64,000 nt of DNA, from the NCBI GenBank assembly GCA_022340865.1, contig JAJDNC010000049.1, positions 1 through 64,000 of the forward strand. Reading direction: 5' to 3'. Source of the stretch: Gemmatimonadota bacterium (GTDB lineage: Bacteria > Gemmatimonadota > Gemmatimonadetes > Longimicrobiales > Gaopeijiaceae). The notes beneath the pieces were generated by a model. The model did no database searches. It was not told the DNA's origin and saw only the letters and a list, made by a program, of their open reading frames with translations. The position numbers and the translations under genes are program-made. Each line of letters starts with the position of its first letter. The first letter of the stretch is position 1. Shown here piece by piece: positions 19,680 through 31,843 of the stretch.

Positions 19680-21374
19680 CTAGGAGGTTGTCCGAGTCAT
19701 GGGGTGGGCCGCGTCGTGAGCGCCATGGTCCCGGGTCCCGGGCGAGGCGTCGACGGCCTCACCCGGGCTCCGTCGTGCCGCCGACGGCTCACGTGCCTCG
19801 GCGAGGTCCGTGGTCGGGTTCGGAGCCGGCGCGGTGGACGGCTCCGACGTTGCCGTCGCCGCGGGCGTGGCGGACTCCACGCGCTCGATGACAGCTCGCA
19901 CGCTGGGCTCCATCCGCCGCAGGATGGGCGTCGGGTACCAGCCAATCAAGATCATGAGCGCCACCATCGGCGCGAGGATGGCGATCTCCCGGTGGGAGAG
20001 GTCCTTCATCGCGCGGCTCTCGGGCTTGTCCAGCGGGTTGTAGAACACCTTCTGCACCATGGGCAGCATGTAGTACGCCGCGAAGATCACGCCCGTCGCC
20101 GCGAACCCGGCCATGATCTTGTGGGTCTCGAAGGTGCCCAGGAGCGCCAGGAACTCGCCGACGAACCCGCTGGTCCCCGGCAGCCCGATGGAGGCCAACG
20201 CAGTGATGACGAAAGCCGTGGCGAACCAGGGCGTCACCCGGCCGATGCCGCCGAACGCGTCGATGAGGCGGGTGTGTCGCCGCTCGTACATCATGCCGAG
20301 GAGGAGGAACAGCGCCCCCGTGCTCAGGCCGTGGGAGATCATGACCATGAGCCCGCCCTGCAGGCCGTTCACCGTGAGGGCGAAGACGCCGATCACCACG
20401 AAGCCCATGTGTGCCACGGAAGTGTACGCCACCAGCTTCTTGGCGTCGGGCTGGACGGCCGCCACCCACGCCGTGTAGATGATCCCCGCGATGCCCAGCG
20501 TCAGCATCACGGTGACCACGGTGGGCTGCATGGCGGCACCCGGGAAGAGCGGCAGCACGAACCGGAAGAAGCCGTACGTGCCCATCTTCAGGAGCACCGC
20601 AGCCAGCACCACCGAGCCCGGCGTCGGCGCCTCCACGTGCGCGTCCGGCAGCCACGTGTGCAGGGGGAAGATCGGCACCTTCACCGCGAACGCCAAGGCG
20701 AAGGCACTGAACAACCAGATCTGCTCGTGGAGCGTCAGAGGCACCTGGAGCAGGTCCGCGTACGCGAACGTGGGGACCCCCAGGAGCGCCTTCGCCTTGA
20801 AGAAGAGGTACAGGATGCCCACGAGCATTAGCAGCGAGCCCAGCGCCGTGAACAGGAAGAACTTGATGGCCGCGTAGATGCGCCGCTCGCCGCCCCAGAT
20901 CCCCACGATGAAGTACATGGGGACCAGGGAGAGCTCGAAGAACACGTAGAAGAGGAAGAGGTCGGTGGCGCAGAAGACGCCCACCACCGCCGCCTCCAAC
21001 ATGAGCATGAGGGCGTAGAAGGCCCGCTGCCGCTGCTTTACGTAGTTGAACGACCCCAGGATGGCCGCCACCGACGTGAACGTCGTGAGCAGCACCATGA
21101 AGAGGCTGATCCCGTCCACGCCCAGGGAGTAGTTGATGCCCCAGGCGGGGATCCACGGCGCGGAGGTCTGCAGCTGCATGGCGCCGCTGTTGGGGTCGAA
21201 CACCCACCAAAGCCCCAGGCTCAGGACGAAGACGCCCAGGCTCCACCAGAAGGCGACCGTCTTGGCCCGCTCCTCCTCCACCCAGAGCACGAGGCCCATG
21301 CCGAGGACAGGGAGCCAGATGAGGGCGTGGAGGATCCAGCTCTGATATCCGATGGCGGTCAGTATCGCGTTCAT
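19680..21374 (-). CDS. nuoM: NADH-quinone oxidoreductase subunit M
   Basis: FALAFAVKVPIFPLHTWLPDAHVEAPTPGSVVLAAVLLKMGTYGFFRFVLPLFP; KKLVAYTSVAHMGFVVIG. Confidence 0.97.
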   Translation of the reverse strand: MNAILTAIGYQSWILHALIWLPVLGMGLVLWVEEERAKTVAFWWSLGVFVLSLGLWWVFDPNSGAMQLQTSAPWIPAWGINYSLGVDGISLFMVLLTTFTSVAAILGSFNYVKQRQRAFYALMLMLEAAVVGVFCATDLFLFYVFFELSLVPMYFIVGIWGGERRIYAAIKFFLFTALGSLLMLVGILYLFFKAKALLGVPTFAYADLLQVPLTLHEQIWLFSAFALAFAVKVPIFPLHTWLPDAHVEAPTPGSVVLAAVLLKMGTYGFFRFVLPLFPGAAMQPTVVTVMLTLGIAGIIYTAWVAAVQPDAKKLVAYTSVAHMGFVVIGVFALTVNGLQGGLMVMISHGLSTGALFLLLGMMYERRHTRLIDAFGGIGRVTPWFATAFVITALASIGLPGTSGFVGEFLALLGTFETHKIMAGFAATGVIFAAYYMLPMVQKVFYNPLDKPESRAMKDLSHREIAILAPMVALMILIGWYPTPILRRMEPSVRAVIERVESATPAATATSEPSTAPAPNPTTDLAEAREPSAARRSPGEAVDASPGTRDHGAHDAAHPMTRTTS

Positions 21375-21384
21375 CGCCGGCCTC

Positions 21385-23574
21385 CTAGAAGATCACGACG
21401 CCCAGGATCACCAGGACGCCGAGGCTGAGGATGAGCGCGTAAGTGTTCACGGTGCCGGTCTGGAAGAGGCTCCCGAACCAGCCGAGCCCCCGGGCGAGGT
21501 AGCCCAGCCCGTTGACAATGCCGTCGATCACGCCCGCGTCGATGACCTTCCAGCAGAAGCGCGAGGTCGACTTGAGGGGCCGTACCACGATGGTGTCGTA
21601 GAGCTCGTCCACGTACCACTTACGGTTGAGCACACGCGCGAAGCCCGTGTCTGCGGGCGACTCCTCGGCCGGCACGTACTTCCGGCTCCCCACCATACGC
21701 CAAGCGAAGGCGATGACGGCGACGGCCAGGAGGAACGAGACGACCCCCCACAGCACCTCGCCACCTCCGAAGGGAGCGCTCTCGGACACGGCGCCCAGGT
21801 GGGTGGCCTGTATCTGCTGCGCCGCGGCGGTCACGGGCTCCAGCCAGTGGTGCATCCACTCGCCCATGGGCAGCGCCCCGAAGAGACCGAGGAAGGACTG
21901 GTGCAGCTTCTCCGGGACGTTGATCCAGCCGCCGAAGAGGGAGAGCGCCGCCAGGGTCACCAGAGGTATCCACATCACGGCCGGCGTCTCGCGGAGGTGC
22001 CTGGACTCCTCGGTGCCCGTGCGGTTGGGGCCGTGGAAGGTCATCACCATGAGGCGCGTCATGTAGAACGCCGTGAGCAGCGCGGCCGCCAGGGCGAGGA
22101 TCCAGTAGAACGTGTACAGCCTCGGGTACGGCGCGTGTGCGGCGCCGCCGAAGGCCCCGGCCTGCCAGATGATCTCGTCCTTGGAGAAGAACCCCGCGAA
22201 GGGCCAGACGCCCGAGATGGCCAGCGTCGCCACCCACATGACGATCCATGTGATGGGCATGTACTTCCTCAGCCCACCCATGTTGCGCATGTCCTGCGCG
22301 TCGGCGTGGCTGTGGGTGTGATGCAGCGCGTGGTGCATGGAGTGGATGATCGCCCCCGCGCCCAGGAACAGAAGCCCCTTGAAGAAGGCGTGGGTCATCA
22401 GGTGGAAGATGCCGGCGGCGTAGGCCCCCACCCCGACGCCCACGAACATGTAGCCGAGCTGGGACACCGTGGAATAGGCCAGCACCTTCTTGATGTCGTA
22501 CTGCTTCAGCGCGATGGTCGCCGCGAAGAACGCGGTGAGCGCGCCGACTCCGGCCACCGTGGCGCTCCCCACCGGCGACAGCGCGTACAGCACAGAGGAG
22601 CGCGCCACCATGTAGACCCCCGCCGTCACCATGGTGGCCGCGTGGATGAGGGCGGACACCGGCGTGGGGCCGGCCATGGCGTCGGGAAGCCAGATGTAGA
22701 GCGGGATCTGCGCGCTCTTGCCGGTGGCGCCCAGGAAGAAGAAGAGCGTGATGGCGGTAATCAGGCCGCCACCGTAGGCCAGACCCGCGGCGGCGCCGTG
22801 GAAGACGGGGACGAAGTCCAGCGTGTGGAACCTGGAGAAGAGCAGGAACATCGCCACCAGGAAGCCGAAGTCCCCGATGCGGTTGACGACGAACGCCTTC
22901 TTGCCCGCGTCGGCCTTCTCCCGGTCGGTGAACCAGAACCCGATGAGGAGATAGGAGCAGAGCCCCACCCCCTCCCACCCCACGAACATCAGCGCGTAGC
23001 TCGACGCCATCACCAGCGTGAGCATGAAGAAGACGAAGAGGTTCAGGTACGCGAAGTACCGCGGGTAGGCCGGATCGTCTCCCATGTAGCCCACGCTGAA
23101 CACGTGGATGAGGAAGCTCACCCCGGTCACCACCAGCATCATCACCATGGAGAGCTGGTCGAGCTGGAGCGCCGCGGCCACGTGGAAGGTGCCCGTGTCG
23201 ATCCAGGTCCAGTACGTCCGCACCACCGGCTCCTCGAGGTGCACCCCGAGCATGCGCACGAAGTTCACCAGCGTGATGAGGAAAGCCAGGCCGACGACGC
23301 CGGGCCCGACCCAGGTGGGAAGCGTGTGGGTGAGGGGACGGCCGCCGGGACCGTCGAGGTCCAGCTCCCCGCCGTTGCGGACAGCGACGGCGGAGGCGCG
23401 GGCGTGCAGGAGGGCGAGCACGCCGTTGATGACGAACCCGATCAGGGGGAGGAGCACCACGAGGCCGGGCAGGAAGGGCACGAACGCCCCCGCGCCGGAT
23501 TGTGAGCCGGCCTCGGTGCCGGCCTGGAGTGCCGCCGTTCCCCCCGTCAGGAGCATCGGAAGAATTGCGTGCAT
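21385..23574 (-). CDS. nuoL: NADH-quinone oxidoreductase subunit L
   Basis: FVGWEGVGLCSYLLIGFWFTDREKADAGKKAFVVNRIGDFGFL; GKSAQIPLYIWLPDAMAGPTPVSALIHAATMVTAGVYMVARSS. Confidence 0.97.
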   Translation of the reverse strand: MHAILPMLLTGGTAALQAGTEAGSQSGAGAFVPFLPGLVVLLPLIGFVINGVLALLHARASAVAVRNGGELDLDGPGGRPLTHTLPTWVGPGVVGLAFLITLVNFVRMLGVHLEEPVVRTYWTWIDTGTFHVAAALQLDQLSMVMMLVVTGVSFLIHVFSVGYMGDDPAYPRYFAYLNLFVFFMLTLVMASSYALMFVGWEGVGLCSYLLIGFWFTDREKADAGKKAFVVNRIGDFGFLVAMFLLFSRFHTLDFVPVFHGAAAGLAYGGGLITAITLFFFLGATGKSAQIPLYIWLPDAMAGPTPVSALIHAATMVTAGVYMVARSSVLYALSPVGSATVAGVGALTAFFAATIALKQYDIKKVLAYSTVSQLGYMFVGVGVGAYAAGIFHLMTHAFFKGLLFLGAGAIIHSMHHALHHTHSHADAQDMRNMGGLRKYMPITWIVMWVATLAISGVWPFAGFFSKDEIIWQAGAFGGAAHAPYPRLYTFYWILALAAALLTAFYMTRLMVMTFHGPNRTGTEESRHLRETPAVMWIPLVTLAALSLFGGWINVPEKLHQSFLGLFGALPMGEWMHHWLEPVTAAAQQIQATHLGAVSESAPFGGGEVLWGVVSFLLAVAVIAFAWRMVGSRKYVPAEESPADTGFARVLNRKWYVDELYDTIVVRPLKSTSRFCWKVIDAGVIDGIVNGLGYLARGLGWFGSLFQTGTVNTYALILSLGVLVILGVVIF

Positions 23575-23578
23575 GCCC

Positions 23579-23872
23579 CTACCACTTCAACAGGTTGAAG
23601 TTGTTCACGTTGACGGTCTCGTAGTGGCGGAAGATCGAGATGATGATCGCCAGGCCGACGGCGGCTTCCGCCGCCGCCACCGTCATCACGAAGAAGACGA
23701 AGATCTGCCCTTCGATGCCCCACACCCGTGACAGCGCCACGAAGGCGAGGTTCACGGCGTTGAGCTGCAGCTCGATGCTCAGGAACATGATGATGGCGTT
23801 CCTGCGGATGAGGACGCCGAGGGTGCCCACCACGAAGAGGAGGGCGCTGAGGATCATGGACGCGACGACCAT
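23579..23872 (-). CDS. nuoK: NADH-quinone oxidoreductase subunit K
   Basis: [31 protein letters not shown] ... [40 protein letters not shown]. Confidence 0.97.
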   Translation of the reverse strand: MVVASMILSALLFVVGTLGVLIRRNAIIMFLSIELQLNAVNLAFVALSRVWGIEGQIFVFFVMTVAAAEAAVGLAIIISIFRHYETVNVNNFNLLKW

Positions 23873-24393
23873 CAGACGTTCCTCTTGGCCAGGACGAGGG
23901 CACCCACGATGGCCACCAGGAGGAGGATCCCGGTGATCTCGAAAGGCACCACGTAGGTGGTGAAGAGCGGTCGGGCGATGGCGCCCACCGCGCCGAACTC
24001 GGAGACGGCCGCGTCGATGGAACGCCCTCCCGCGGAGGACATCACGTCACCCGTGGAGCCGGCCCCCAGGGCACGGGCGAGGAAGCCCGCGAGCGTGCCC
24101 ACCACGATGAACGAGAGCACGGAGAAGGCCCCCCACTTGAGGTCCTTCTGGTAGTCGTGCCCCAGGTTCAGCAGCATGATCACGAACAGGAAGAGGACCA
24201 TGATGGCCCCGGCGTACACGATCACCTGGACAGCGGCCAGGAAATGCGCCTCCAGAAGCACGAAGATGCCGGCGAGGCTCGCCAGGGTCGCCACCATGAA
24301 GAGCAGGCTCCCCACGGGGTTCCTGGACATCACCACGCCCAGCGCGCTGCCGATGGCAACGGCCGCGAAGATGTAGAAGAGGATATCAACCAT
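23872..24393 (-). CDS. nuoJ: NADH-quinone oxidoreductase subunit J
   Basis: [54 protein letters not shown]. Confidence 0.96.
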   Translation of the reverse strand: MVDILFYIFAAVAIGSALGVVMSRNPVGSLLFMVATLASLAGIFVLLEAHFLAAVQVIVYAGAIMVLFLFVIMLLNLGHDYQKDLKWGAFSVLSFIVVGTLAGFLARALGAGSTGDVMSSAGGRSIDAAVSEFGAVGAIARPLFTTYVVPFEITGILLLVAIVGALVLAKRNV

Positions 24394-24435
24394 TTGTCGA
24401 GTGCCGCGGATTGAAGAGCCTGCGGTTCAAGGTGG

Positions 24436-24936
24436 TCACTCGGACCTCGGATCCGACGGATCCCACAGGAGGGTCGTGGGATGGTCCTGTTCCATGAGGC
24501 GATCGAGGTCGTAGACGAAGCGGTCGCGCGTGTACTCCGCGTTCTCGAAGTGCCGGCCGACGTGGATGGCCTCCACCGGGCAGACCTCCTGGCACATCCC
24601 GCAGAAGATGCAGCGGAACTCGTCGATCTCGTACACGACGGGGTAGCGGTTCCCCTGGTCGTCCTCCCCACCCACCAGACGGATGCAGTTCGCCGGGCAC
24701 ACCGTGGGGCACAGCCCGCACGCCACGCACTTGGGCCGGCCGTCGGCGTGCACCTCCATGCGGTGCGTGCCGCGCCAGCGCGCGTGCAGATCCGCTTCCT
24801 CCTCCGGATACTGCAGGGTCACCTTCGCCGGATTCACCAGATGGCGAAACGTGAGCGCCATGCCGCTGAGGGTCGCCCGGAGGTAGGAGTTCTTCTCCGG
24901 CTCCGGACGCCTCATCATCTTCACCGAGATCGTCAT
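24436..24936 (-). CDS. nuoI: NADH-quinone oxidoreductase subunit I (2x 4Fe-4S)
   Basis: CVACGLCPTVCPANCIRL and CIFCGMCQEVCPVEAIHVG ferredoxin motifs. Confidence 0.97.
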   Translation of the reverse strand: MTISVKMMRRPEPEKNSYLRATLSGMALTFRHLVNPAKVTLQYPEEEADLHARWRGTHRMEVHADGRPKCVACGLCPTVCPANCIRLVGGEDDQGNRYPVVYEIDEFRCIFCGMCQEVCPVEAIHVGRHFENAEYTRDRFVYDLDRLMEQDHPTTLLWDPSDPRSE

Positions 24937-25000
24937 CGGTTCCCTCGCTTCCCTCTCGCTCCGTTGCTCAGCGGATCGTGTTCGCAGTCATGCCCCGGCC

Positions 25001-26290
25001 TCAGTCGCCCGCCTGGGCGGGCACGCCGGCCCGATGCCGTACGATGGTCTTCTGGTCCCTGGCCGCCGCCGCACCGAAGATCGTGTGGCCTCTGTCGAGG
25101 AAGACCAGGAAGCCCGCGGTCGCCAGGCCGCTCAGCACGGTGAGGATCAGGCCGTACGTGAAGCCCCAGGGGAGACCCAGCTGGTCCAGCACCAGCGTGG
25201 CGCCGGCGATGAGCATCACGTACCCGAGGCCCGTGGGCAGCAGGACCTTCCACCCCAGAGCCATGACCTGATCGTACCGGAAGCGGGGAAGCGTCCACCG
25301 CACCCAGATGTAGACCACCAGGAAGAATGCCGTCTTGATCGCGAACGCGACGAAGGTGAGCAGGGTCTTCCAGAGCGCCGGGTGGGCCAGGATCACCGAG
25401 CCGTTGGCGGCGAAGCCGCTGATGAGCTGGCCGTGGTACCAGAACATGTTGTCCCAGGAGCCCGGAAGGTCCCAGCCGCCGAGGAACAGCGTCGCCATGA
25501 GCGCCGACGACGTGACCATGTTGGCGTACTCGGCCATGGGGAACATGGCGTACTTCATCCCCGAGTACTCGGTGTGGTAGCCGGCCACCAGCTCGGACTC
25601 CGCCTCGGGCATGTCGAAGGGGAGCCGGTTGGTCTCGGCGTACGCCGACGCGAGGAAGAGGATGAAGGCCAGTGACAGCGGGAACGCGAACCAGAAGTGG
25701 AGTTGCTGCTGCTGCCACACCACCTGGGTGAGGGTCACGTTCCCCGCCAGGATGAGCACCGCCACCACCGAGAGGCCGAGCGCCACCTCGTAGCTCACCA
25801 TCTGCGCCGAGGCGCGCATGCCGCCGAGCAGCGCGTACTTGTTGTTGGAGGCCCACCCCCCCAGCACCAGGCCGTAGACGCCCAGCGAGGTGATTGCCAG
25901 GATGTACAGGATGCCGATGGGGACGTCCGCCACCACCATGTCCACCACGCCCCAGTGTGTGGGCAGCGGTGCGGCGAAGGGGATCACGGCGAAGGTGACC
26001 AGCGCCGGCATCAGCGCGATCATCGGCCCCATCAGGAAGAAGAGCTTCGACGACTTCGCCGGAAGGGTCTCCTCCTTCAAGAGGTTCTTGAGGCCGTCGG
26101 CGATGGGCTGCAGCAGGCCGAAGGGCCCGACCCGGTTGGGCCCGATGCGGTCCTGGATCCAGGCCGAGACACGGCGCTCGGCGAGGGTCATGTAGGCCAC
26201 CGTCAACATCACGCCGGCGAAGACCAGGACGACCTTCGCGACGCTGGCGATGAATCCGGCGATTCCGGAGACGGGTTGAAGAGCGTCCAT
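25001..26290 (-). CDS. nuoH: NADH-quinone oxidoreductase subunit H
   Basis: AERRVSAWIQDRIGPNRVGPFGLLQPIADGLKNLLKEE; ETNRLPFDMPEAESELVAGYHTEYSGMKYAMF. Confidence 0.97.
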   Translation of the reverse strand: MDALQPVSGIAGFIASVAKVVLVFAGVMLTVAYMTLAERRVSAWIQDRIGPNRVGPFGLLQPIADGLKNLLKEETLPAKSSKLFFLMGPMIALMPALVTFAVIPFAAPLPTHWGVVDMVVADVPIGILYILAITSLGVYGLVLGGWASNNKYALLGGMRASAQMVSYEVALGLSVVAVLILAGNVTLTQVVWQQQQLHFWFAFPLSLAFILFLASAYAETNRLPFDMPEAESELVAGYHTEYSGMKYAMFPMAEYANMVTSSALMATLFLGGWDLPGSWDNMFWYHGQLISGFAANGSVILAHPALWKTLLTFVAFAIKTAFFLVVYIWVRWTLPRFRYDQVMALGWKVLLPTGLGYVMLIAGATLVLDQLGLPWGFTYGLILTVLSGLATAGFLVFLDRGHTIFGAAAARDQKTIVRHRAGVPAQAGD

Positions 26291-26294
26291 CCGG

Positions 26295-27886
26295 TCAGTC
26301 TCCCGAGAGCGGGACGGTGTCGTTCACCACCGCCCCGCGCGTTCCGATGTCGTCGTAGCTCAATCCCGAGAAGGCGTCATGGGCCGCCACCAGGCGGGCG
26401 AACGCCTCGTCGGCGCGCCGGGGCGTCTCGCTCCCCGTCCCTTCGGCCACGAGCGCGCCGAGGACCAGCCACGCCGGCCGGGCGAGCCCCGGCGCATTCA
26501 GGGCGGGCCAGAAACGCTGCACGCGCCCCTCGTGGTTGGTGAAGGTGCCCTCCTGCTCGGCGAAGGTGGTGATGGGGAGGACGAAGTCCGCCGTGGCGAC
26601 CGCAGGCCCCGAACGGGTGCCCAGATGGACGCGCAGCGCCGCCCCGGACGCGAAGTCCGCTCCCTGGTCCGCCAGGCCGTCCCCCAGGACGATGACCACG
26701 CCGGCGTGGGCGGACACGTCCTCGAGACCACCGGTGCCGTCGTCGCCTCCCACGCGCCTCAGGCCCAGGAGGTCGGCTCCCCGGCCGTTGGGCGCCAGGT
26801 CCCGACGCCGAGCCAGCGTGGGGAACCCCTTGAGGACGATCTCGTCCTCCGCCCGGGGCATGCGATACACGATGTCGCCGCCACCCAGGCTCTCCACCAG
26901 GGCCTGGAGGGCCGCCAGGTCCTCGTTGGAGGCGAACGGTGAAGCGACGGCCTTGACTGTGCCCTCCACGTCGCCGAGACGCGCCACCAGGAGCGTGAGG
27001 GCCTCCTTCCACCCCATGGCCTTGACGCCGCCCTGGTCGCGGACCAGGGGCGCCTCCGCGCGCTCGCCGTGGTTGATCCACTCGTAGTTGAGGCGCCCGT
27101 GGTCGCACATCCAGAAGGCGTTGACCTCGAGGTTCTCCCTGGGCTTCAGGCGCTGGACGAGGTTGTCCCGGGTGTGCAGCTCGATGTTGCATCCCTGCGA
27201 GCAGCTCGGGCAGACGGACGGCGTGTGGTCGAGGTCCCAGGCGCGGGCCTTGTGCAGGAAGTCCTTGGAGACCAGAGCACCCACCGGGCACAGGTCCACG
27301 ATGTTGTCGTGCCAGTGAGTGCCCTCGAGACCCCGCTCGAAGAAGGTGTCGATGACGGAGCGGTTGCCCCGCTCAACCACGCAGAGGCGCTGGTCCTGCT
27401 CCACCTCGTTCATGAAGCGCACACAGCGGGTGCACATGACGCAGCGGTCGCCGTAGAAGAGCACGTCCCCGCCGAAGTCGTCGCGCCCGAAGACCCGCTT
27501 CGGCTCTCGCGACCTGCCGTGGTCCCGGCCTTCCTCGTGCACGTAGTCCTGCAGGTGGCACTCCCCGGACATGTCGCAAATGGGACAGTCCAGCGGGTGG
27601 TTCACCAGATAGAACTCCAGGACCCCCCGGCGCATGTCCAACGCGAGCTCGGACTCGGTGCTCACCACCTGGCCGTCCATGGCCTGGGTGACGCAGGCGG
27701 GCATGGGCTTGGGCGCTCCCTGCACCTCCACCAGGCAGAGCCGGCACATGGCCGGCGAAGAGAGGCCGTCGTGGTAGCAGTAGTGGGGGACGTCCTTGCC
27801 GACCTTCTCGGCGGCCTTCAGGAGGGTCGTTCCCTTGGGAACCGATACCTCCTGGCCGTCGATGGTGAGCGTGATCGTGTCAGCCA

Positions 27887-27887
<1 letters not shown>
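26295..27887 (-). CDS. nuoG: NADH-quinone oxidoreductase subunit G (short form)
   Basis: MADTITLTIDGQEVSVPKGTTLLKAAEKVGKDVPHYCYHDGLSSPAMCRLCLVEV; HPLDCPICDMSGECHLQDYVHEEG; CVMCTRCVRFMNEV. Confidence 0.95.
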
Positions 27888-29178
<1,291 letters not shown>

Positions 29179-29179
<1 letters not shown>

Positions 29180-29841
29180 CAGTCCCCTCCTGCGCCTTCC
29201 GCCTTGAGCCGCTCGATGATCTTCGGCACGTCGGCAGGAGTGACGTTCTCGTAGTAACGGGAGTTGATCTGGACGCAGGTGGGAAAGCCGCACGCGGCCA
29301 GGCACTCGGCCTCCACCACGGTGAACTCCCCGTCCTCGGATGTCTCCCCTATCTCGGTGTCGGTGTAGCGCAGAAAGGCTTCCATGACGTCGTCCGCGCC
29401 ACACAGGTTGCACGAGATGTTGGTGCACACCTGAACGAGGTAGCGGCCCACCGGCCGCTTGTTGTACATCGTGTAGAACGTGGTGACGCCCCGCACATAT
29501 GCCGGAGACAGCTCCAGGAGCTCCGCCACCCGATCCATGGTCTCGGGGCTCACGTGCCCGCGCACTTCCTGGGCCAGGCCCAGCGTGGGCAGCAAGGCCG
29601 CCTGCTTGTTGGGATACCGGGTGAGGATCTTGTCGAAGCGCTCCTTGTGCTCGCCCTCGAAGAGCGGAGCGTCGGGGTGCTTCTCCGGCAGCATATATGG
29701 GTAGGTGGCGGCGCCCGACGGGTGTCCTCCCTCCCGCGGTCGCGTACCCACGAAGTCGTCGCCCCGCACCTGGTCCTCGTCGAGGTCGAACTCCCCGGTG
29801 TTGCCCGCCCAGCCGGGGTTCTTGAAGGGGACTTCGCTCAT
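29179..29841 (-). CDS. nuoE: NADH-quinone oxidoreductase subunit E, with ~75-80 aa N-terminal extension
   Basis: ILTRYPNKQAALLPTLGLAQEVRGHVSPETMDRVAELLELSPAYVRGVTTFYTMYNKRPVGRYLVQVCTNISCNLCGADDVMEAF; VEAECLAACGFPTCVQIN. Confidence 0.95.
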
Positions 29842-31115
29842 CGGTCGATCTCTCCGAGGACGATGTCCAGGCTCGCGTTGATCATGATGAGGTCCGCGAT
29901 CAGATGGCCCTGGGCCAGCTTGTTGATCACCGAGATGTTGACGAAGGAAGGGGGCCGCACGCGCCAGCGCACCGGCTTGGGGCCGCCGTCGCTCACCAGG
30001 TACATGCCCAGCTCGCCCTTCGAGGCCTCCACGGGATAGTAGCAGTCCCCGGGCGGGCCCTTGATGCCCTCGGTGATGAGCTTGAAGTGGTGGATCATGC
30101 TCTCCATGTCCGACATACAGTCGGTCTTGGAGGGCAGGGATACCGCCGGGTCCGGGTTGTTGATGGGCCCGTCGGGAAGTCGGTCGATGGCCTGGCGCAG
30201 GATGGAGACGCTCTGGTTCATCTCCTCCATGCGGACCAGGTACCGGTCGTAGCAGTCGCCGTTCTCCCCTATCGGGACCTCGAAGTCGTAGGTCTCGTAG
30301 TCGTAGTAGGGGTTGTCCTTGCGCACGTCGTACGCGACGCCCGAGGCGCGCAGGTTCGGGCCGGTGAAGCCATAGTTCACCGCGTCTTCCGGGCCGATGG
30401 CACCCACGCCCTGCGTTCGGCCGATGAGGATCTGATTGTTGGTGAGGAGCCTGTGCACCTCGGCCAGCGTCCGGGGGAACGTGTCCAGGAAGTGCTCGAG
30501 CTCGCCGATCCATCCCTCGGGAAGGTCCGCCATCATCCCTCCCACCCGGGTGGCGGACGTCGTGATGCGTGCACCCGTGTAGCCCTCGTGCATCCGATAG
30601 ATGCGCTCCCGCTCCTCGAACGTGTACAGGAAGGGCGTGAACGCGCCCACGTCGATGGCGGTGGTTCCCAGCCAGAGCAGGTGCCCGAAGATGCGGTCCA
30701 GCTCCATGAGGATCACCCGGACCACCTTGCACCGCTCCGTGACCTCGATGCCCAGCAGCTTCTCCACCGCCATGACATAGGCGCAGTTGTAGATCAGCGG
30801 CGCCAGGTAGTCCATGCGGTCCGTGAGCGGGACGATCTGATTCCAGGTGCGGTACTCGCCGAGCTTCTCGAAGGACGAGTGCAGGAACCCGATGTGCGGG
30901 GTGACGTTGAGGACGGTCTCGCCGTCCAGCTCACACACCAGGCGGAGAACTCCGTGGGTGGCGGGGTGCTGAGGCCCGATGTTGATGAGCATGTGCTCGG
31001 AGCCGAGCTGGGGCTCCGGGATGTCGAAGGGCTCGAGCGGACTCGCGGTGGGCAGGCCCCCGGGTCCCATCTCCGGGTTCCGGCCTACGGTGTACTCGAT
31101 GGTCTTCTGCGCCAT
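29838..31115 (-). CDS. nuoD: NADH-quinone oxidoreductase subunit D
   Basis: NIGPQHPATHGVLRLVCELDGETVLNVTPHIGFLHSSFEKLGEYRTWNQIVPLTDRMDYLAPL. Confidence 0.97.
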   Translation of the reverse strand: MAQKTIEYTVGRNPEMGPGGLPTASPLEPFDIPEPQLGSEHMLINIGPQHPATHGVLRLVCELDGETVLNVTPHIGFLHSSFEKLGEYRTWNQIVPLTDRMDYLAPLIYNCAYVMAVEKLLGIEVTERCKVVRVILMELDRIFGHLLWLGTTAIDVGAFTPFLYTFEERERIYRMHEGYTGARITTSATRVGGMMADLPEGWIGELEHFLDTFPRTLAEVHRLLTNNQILIGRTQGVGAIGPEDAVNYGFTGPNLRASGVAYDVRKDNPYYDYETYDFEVPIGENGDCYDRYLVRMEEMNQSVSILRQAIDRLPDGPINNPDPAVSLPSKTDCMSDMESMIHHFKLITEGIKGPPGDCYYPVEASKGELGMYLVSDGGPKPVRWRVRPPSFVNISVINKLAQGHLIADLIMINASLDIVLGEIDR

Positions 31116-31124
31116 GTCGTGCTC

Positions 31125-31838
31125 TCAGGCCCCGCTCTCGTCGGAGCCCGCGCCGGGCCCGGAAGCGGGCTGGGAGGGAAAGGTCACTTCCTGCGGCTCG
31201 CGGCCCACGGCCCGCTCCGCCGGGATGTAGAAACGGTCCACGTCCTGGTTCAGCGCCCGGCGCGTCTGCTCGGCCCTGGAGAACCTGCCCCGCAGGGGGA
31301 AGTCCTTACGCAGGGGGTACCCCTCGGCGTAGTCGTGGGGCATGAGGATGCGCCGCAGGTCCGGGTGCCCACGGAAGGTGACCCCGAAGAGGTCGTAGAC
31401 CTCGCGCTCCAACCAGTTGGCGGCGTTCCAGAGCGGCACCACCGAGTCGATCTCCAGCGCATCCACCGGGAGCAGGCACTTCACCCTCAGTGCCCTCCGG
31501 TTCGGGATGGACCAGAGCTGATAGACCACCTGGATGGGCTGACCTCCGCCATAGTCGACGGCCGTCACGTCCGCCAGCAGGTCGTAGCGGTGGGCGGGAT
31601 CGTCCCTGAGCCAGGTGAGGATCTCGATGTTGCGGGCCGGATCCACATGGACGACGTGCTGGTCCCCGGCGTTCACCTCATGGTGGCGGACCGCGTCGTG
31701 GAAGCGCTCGAAGAGCGCGGCCACTGAGGGGTGGGCGTTCCTGTCCGCGGGCGCACCCGCGGCCTGGGGGCCGGATCCGTCGGAGGGAGTCGGCCCCTCT
31801 TCGACGGCATCCAGCCCGCTCTTGGCTTCGTCGGTCAT
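31125..31838 (-). CDS. nuoC: NADH-quinone oxidoreductase subunit C
   Basis: LWNAANWLEREVYDLFGVTFRGHPDLRRILMPHDYAEGYPLRKDFPLRG; start set at MTDEAKSGLDAVEE. Confidence 0.94.
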   Translation of the reverse strand: MTDEAKSGLDAVEEGPTPSDGSGPQAAGAPADRNAHPSVAALFERFHDAVRHHEVNAGDQHVVHVDPARNIEILTWLRDDPAHRYDLLADVTAVDYGGGQPIQVVYQLWSIPNRRALRVKCLLPVDALEIDSVVPLWNAANWLEREVYDLFGVTFRGHPDLRRILMPHDYAEGYPLRKDFPLRGRFSRAEQTRRALNQDVDRFYIPAERAVGREPQEVTFPSQPASGPGAGSDESGA

Positions 31839-31843
31839 TGGCG

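Noticed and set aside
21352-23505. 717-aa plus-strand ORF opposite nuoL
   Set aside because: Antisense of a clear NuoL; low-complexity His/Asp/Glu-rich.
29180-29428. N-terminal extension of nuoF ORF (and similarly of nuoC, nuoE, comF, aroE, tpiA ORFs)
   Set aside because: Extensions overlap upstream conserved genes in another frame; starts trimmed to the codon preceding conserved sequence.
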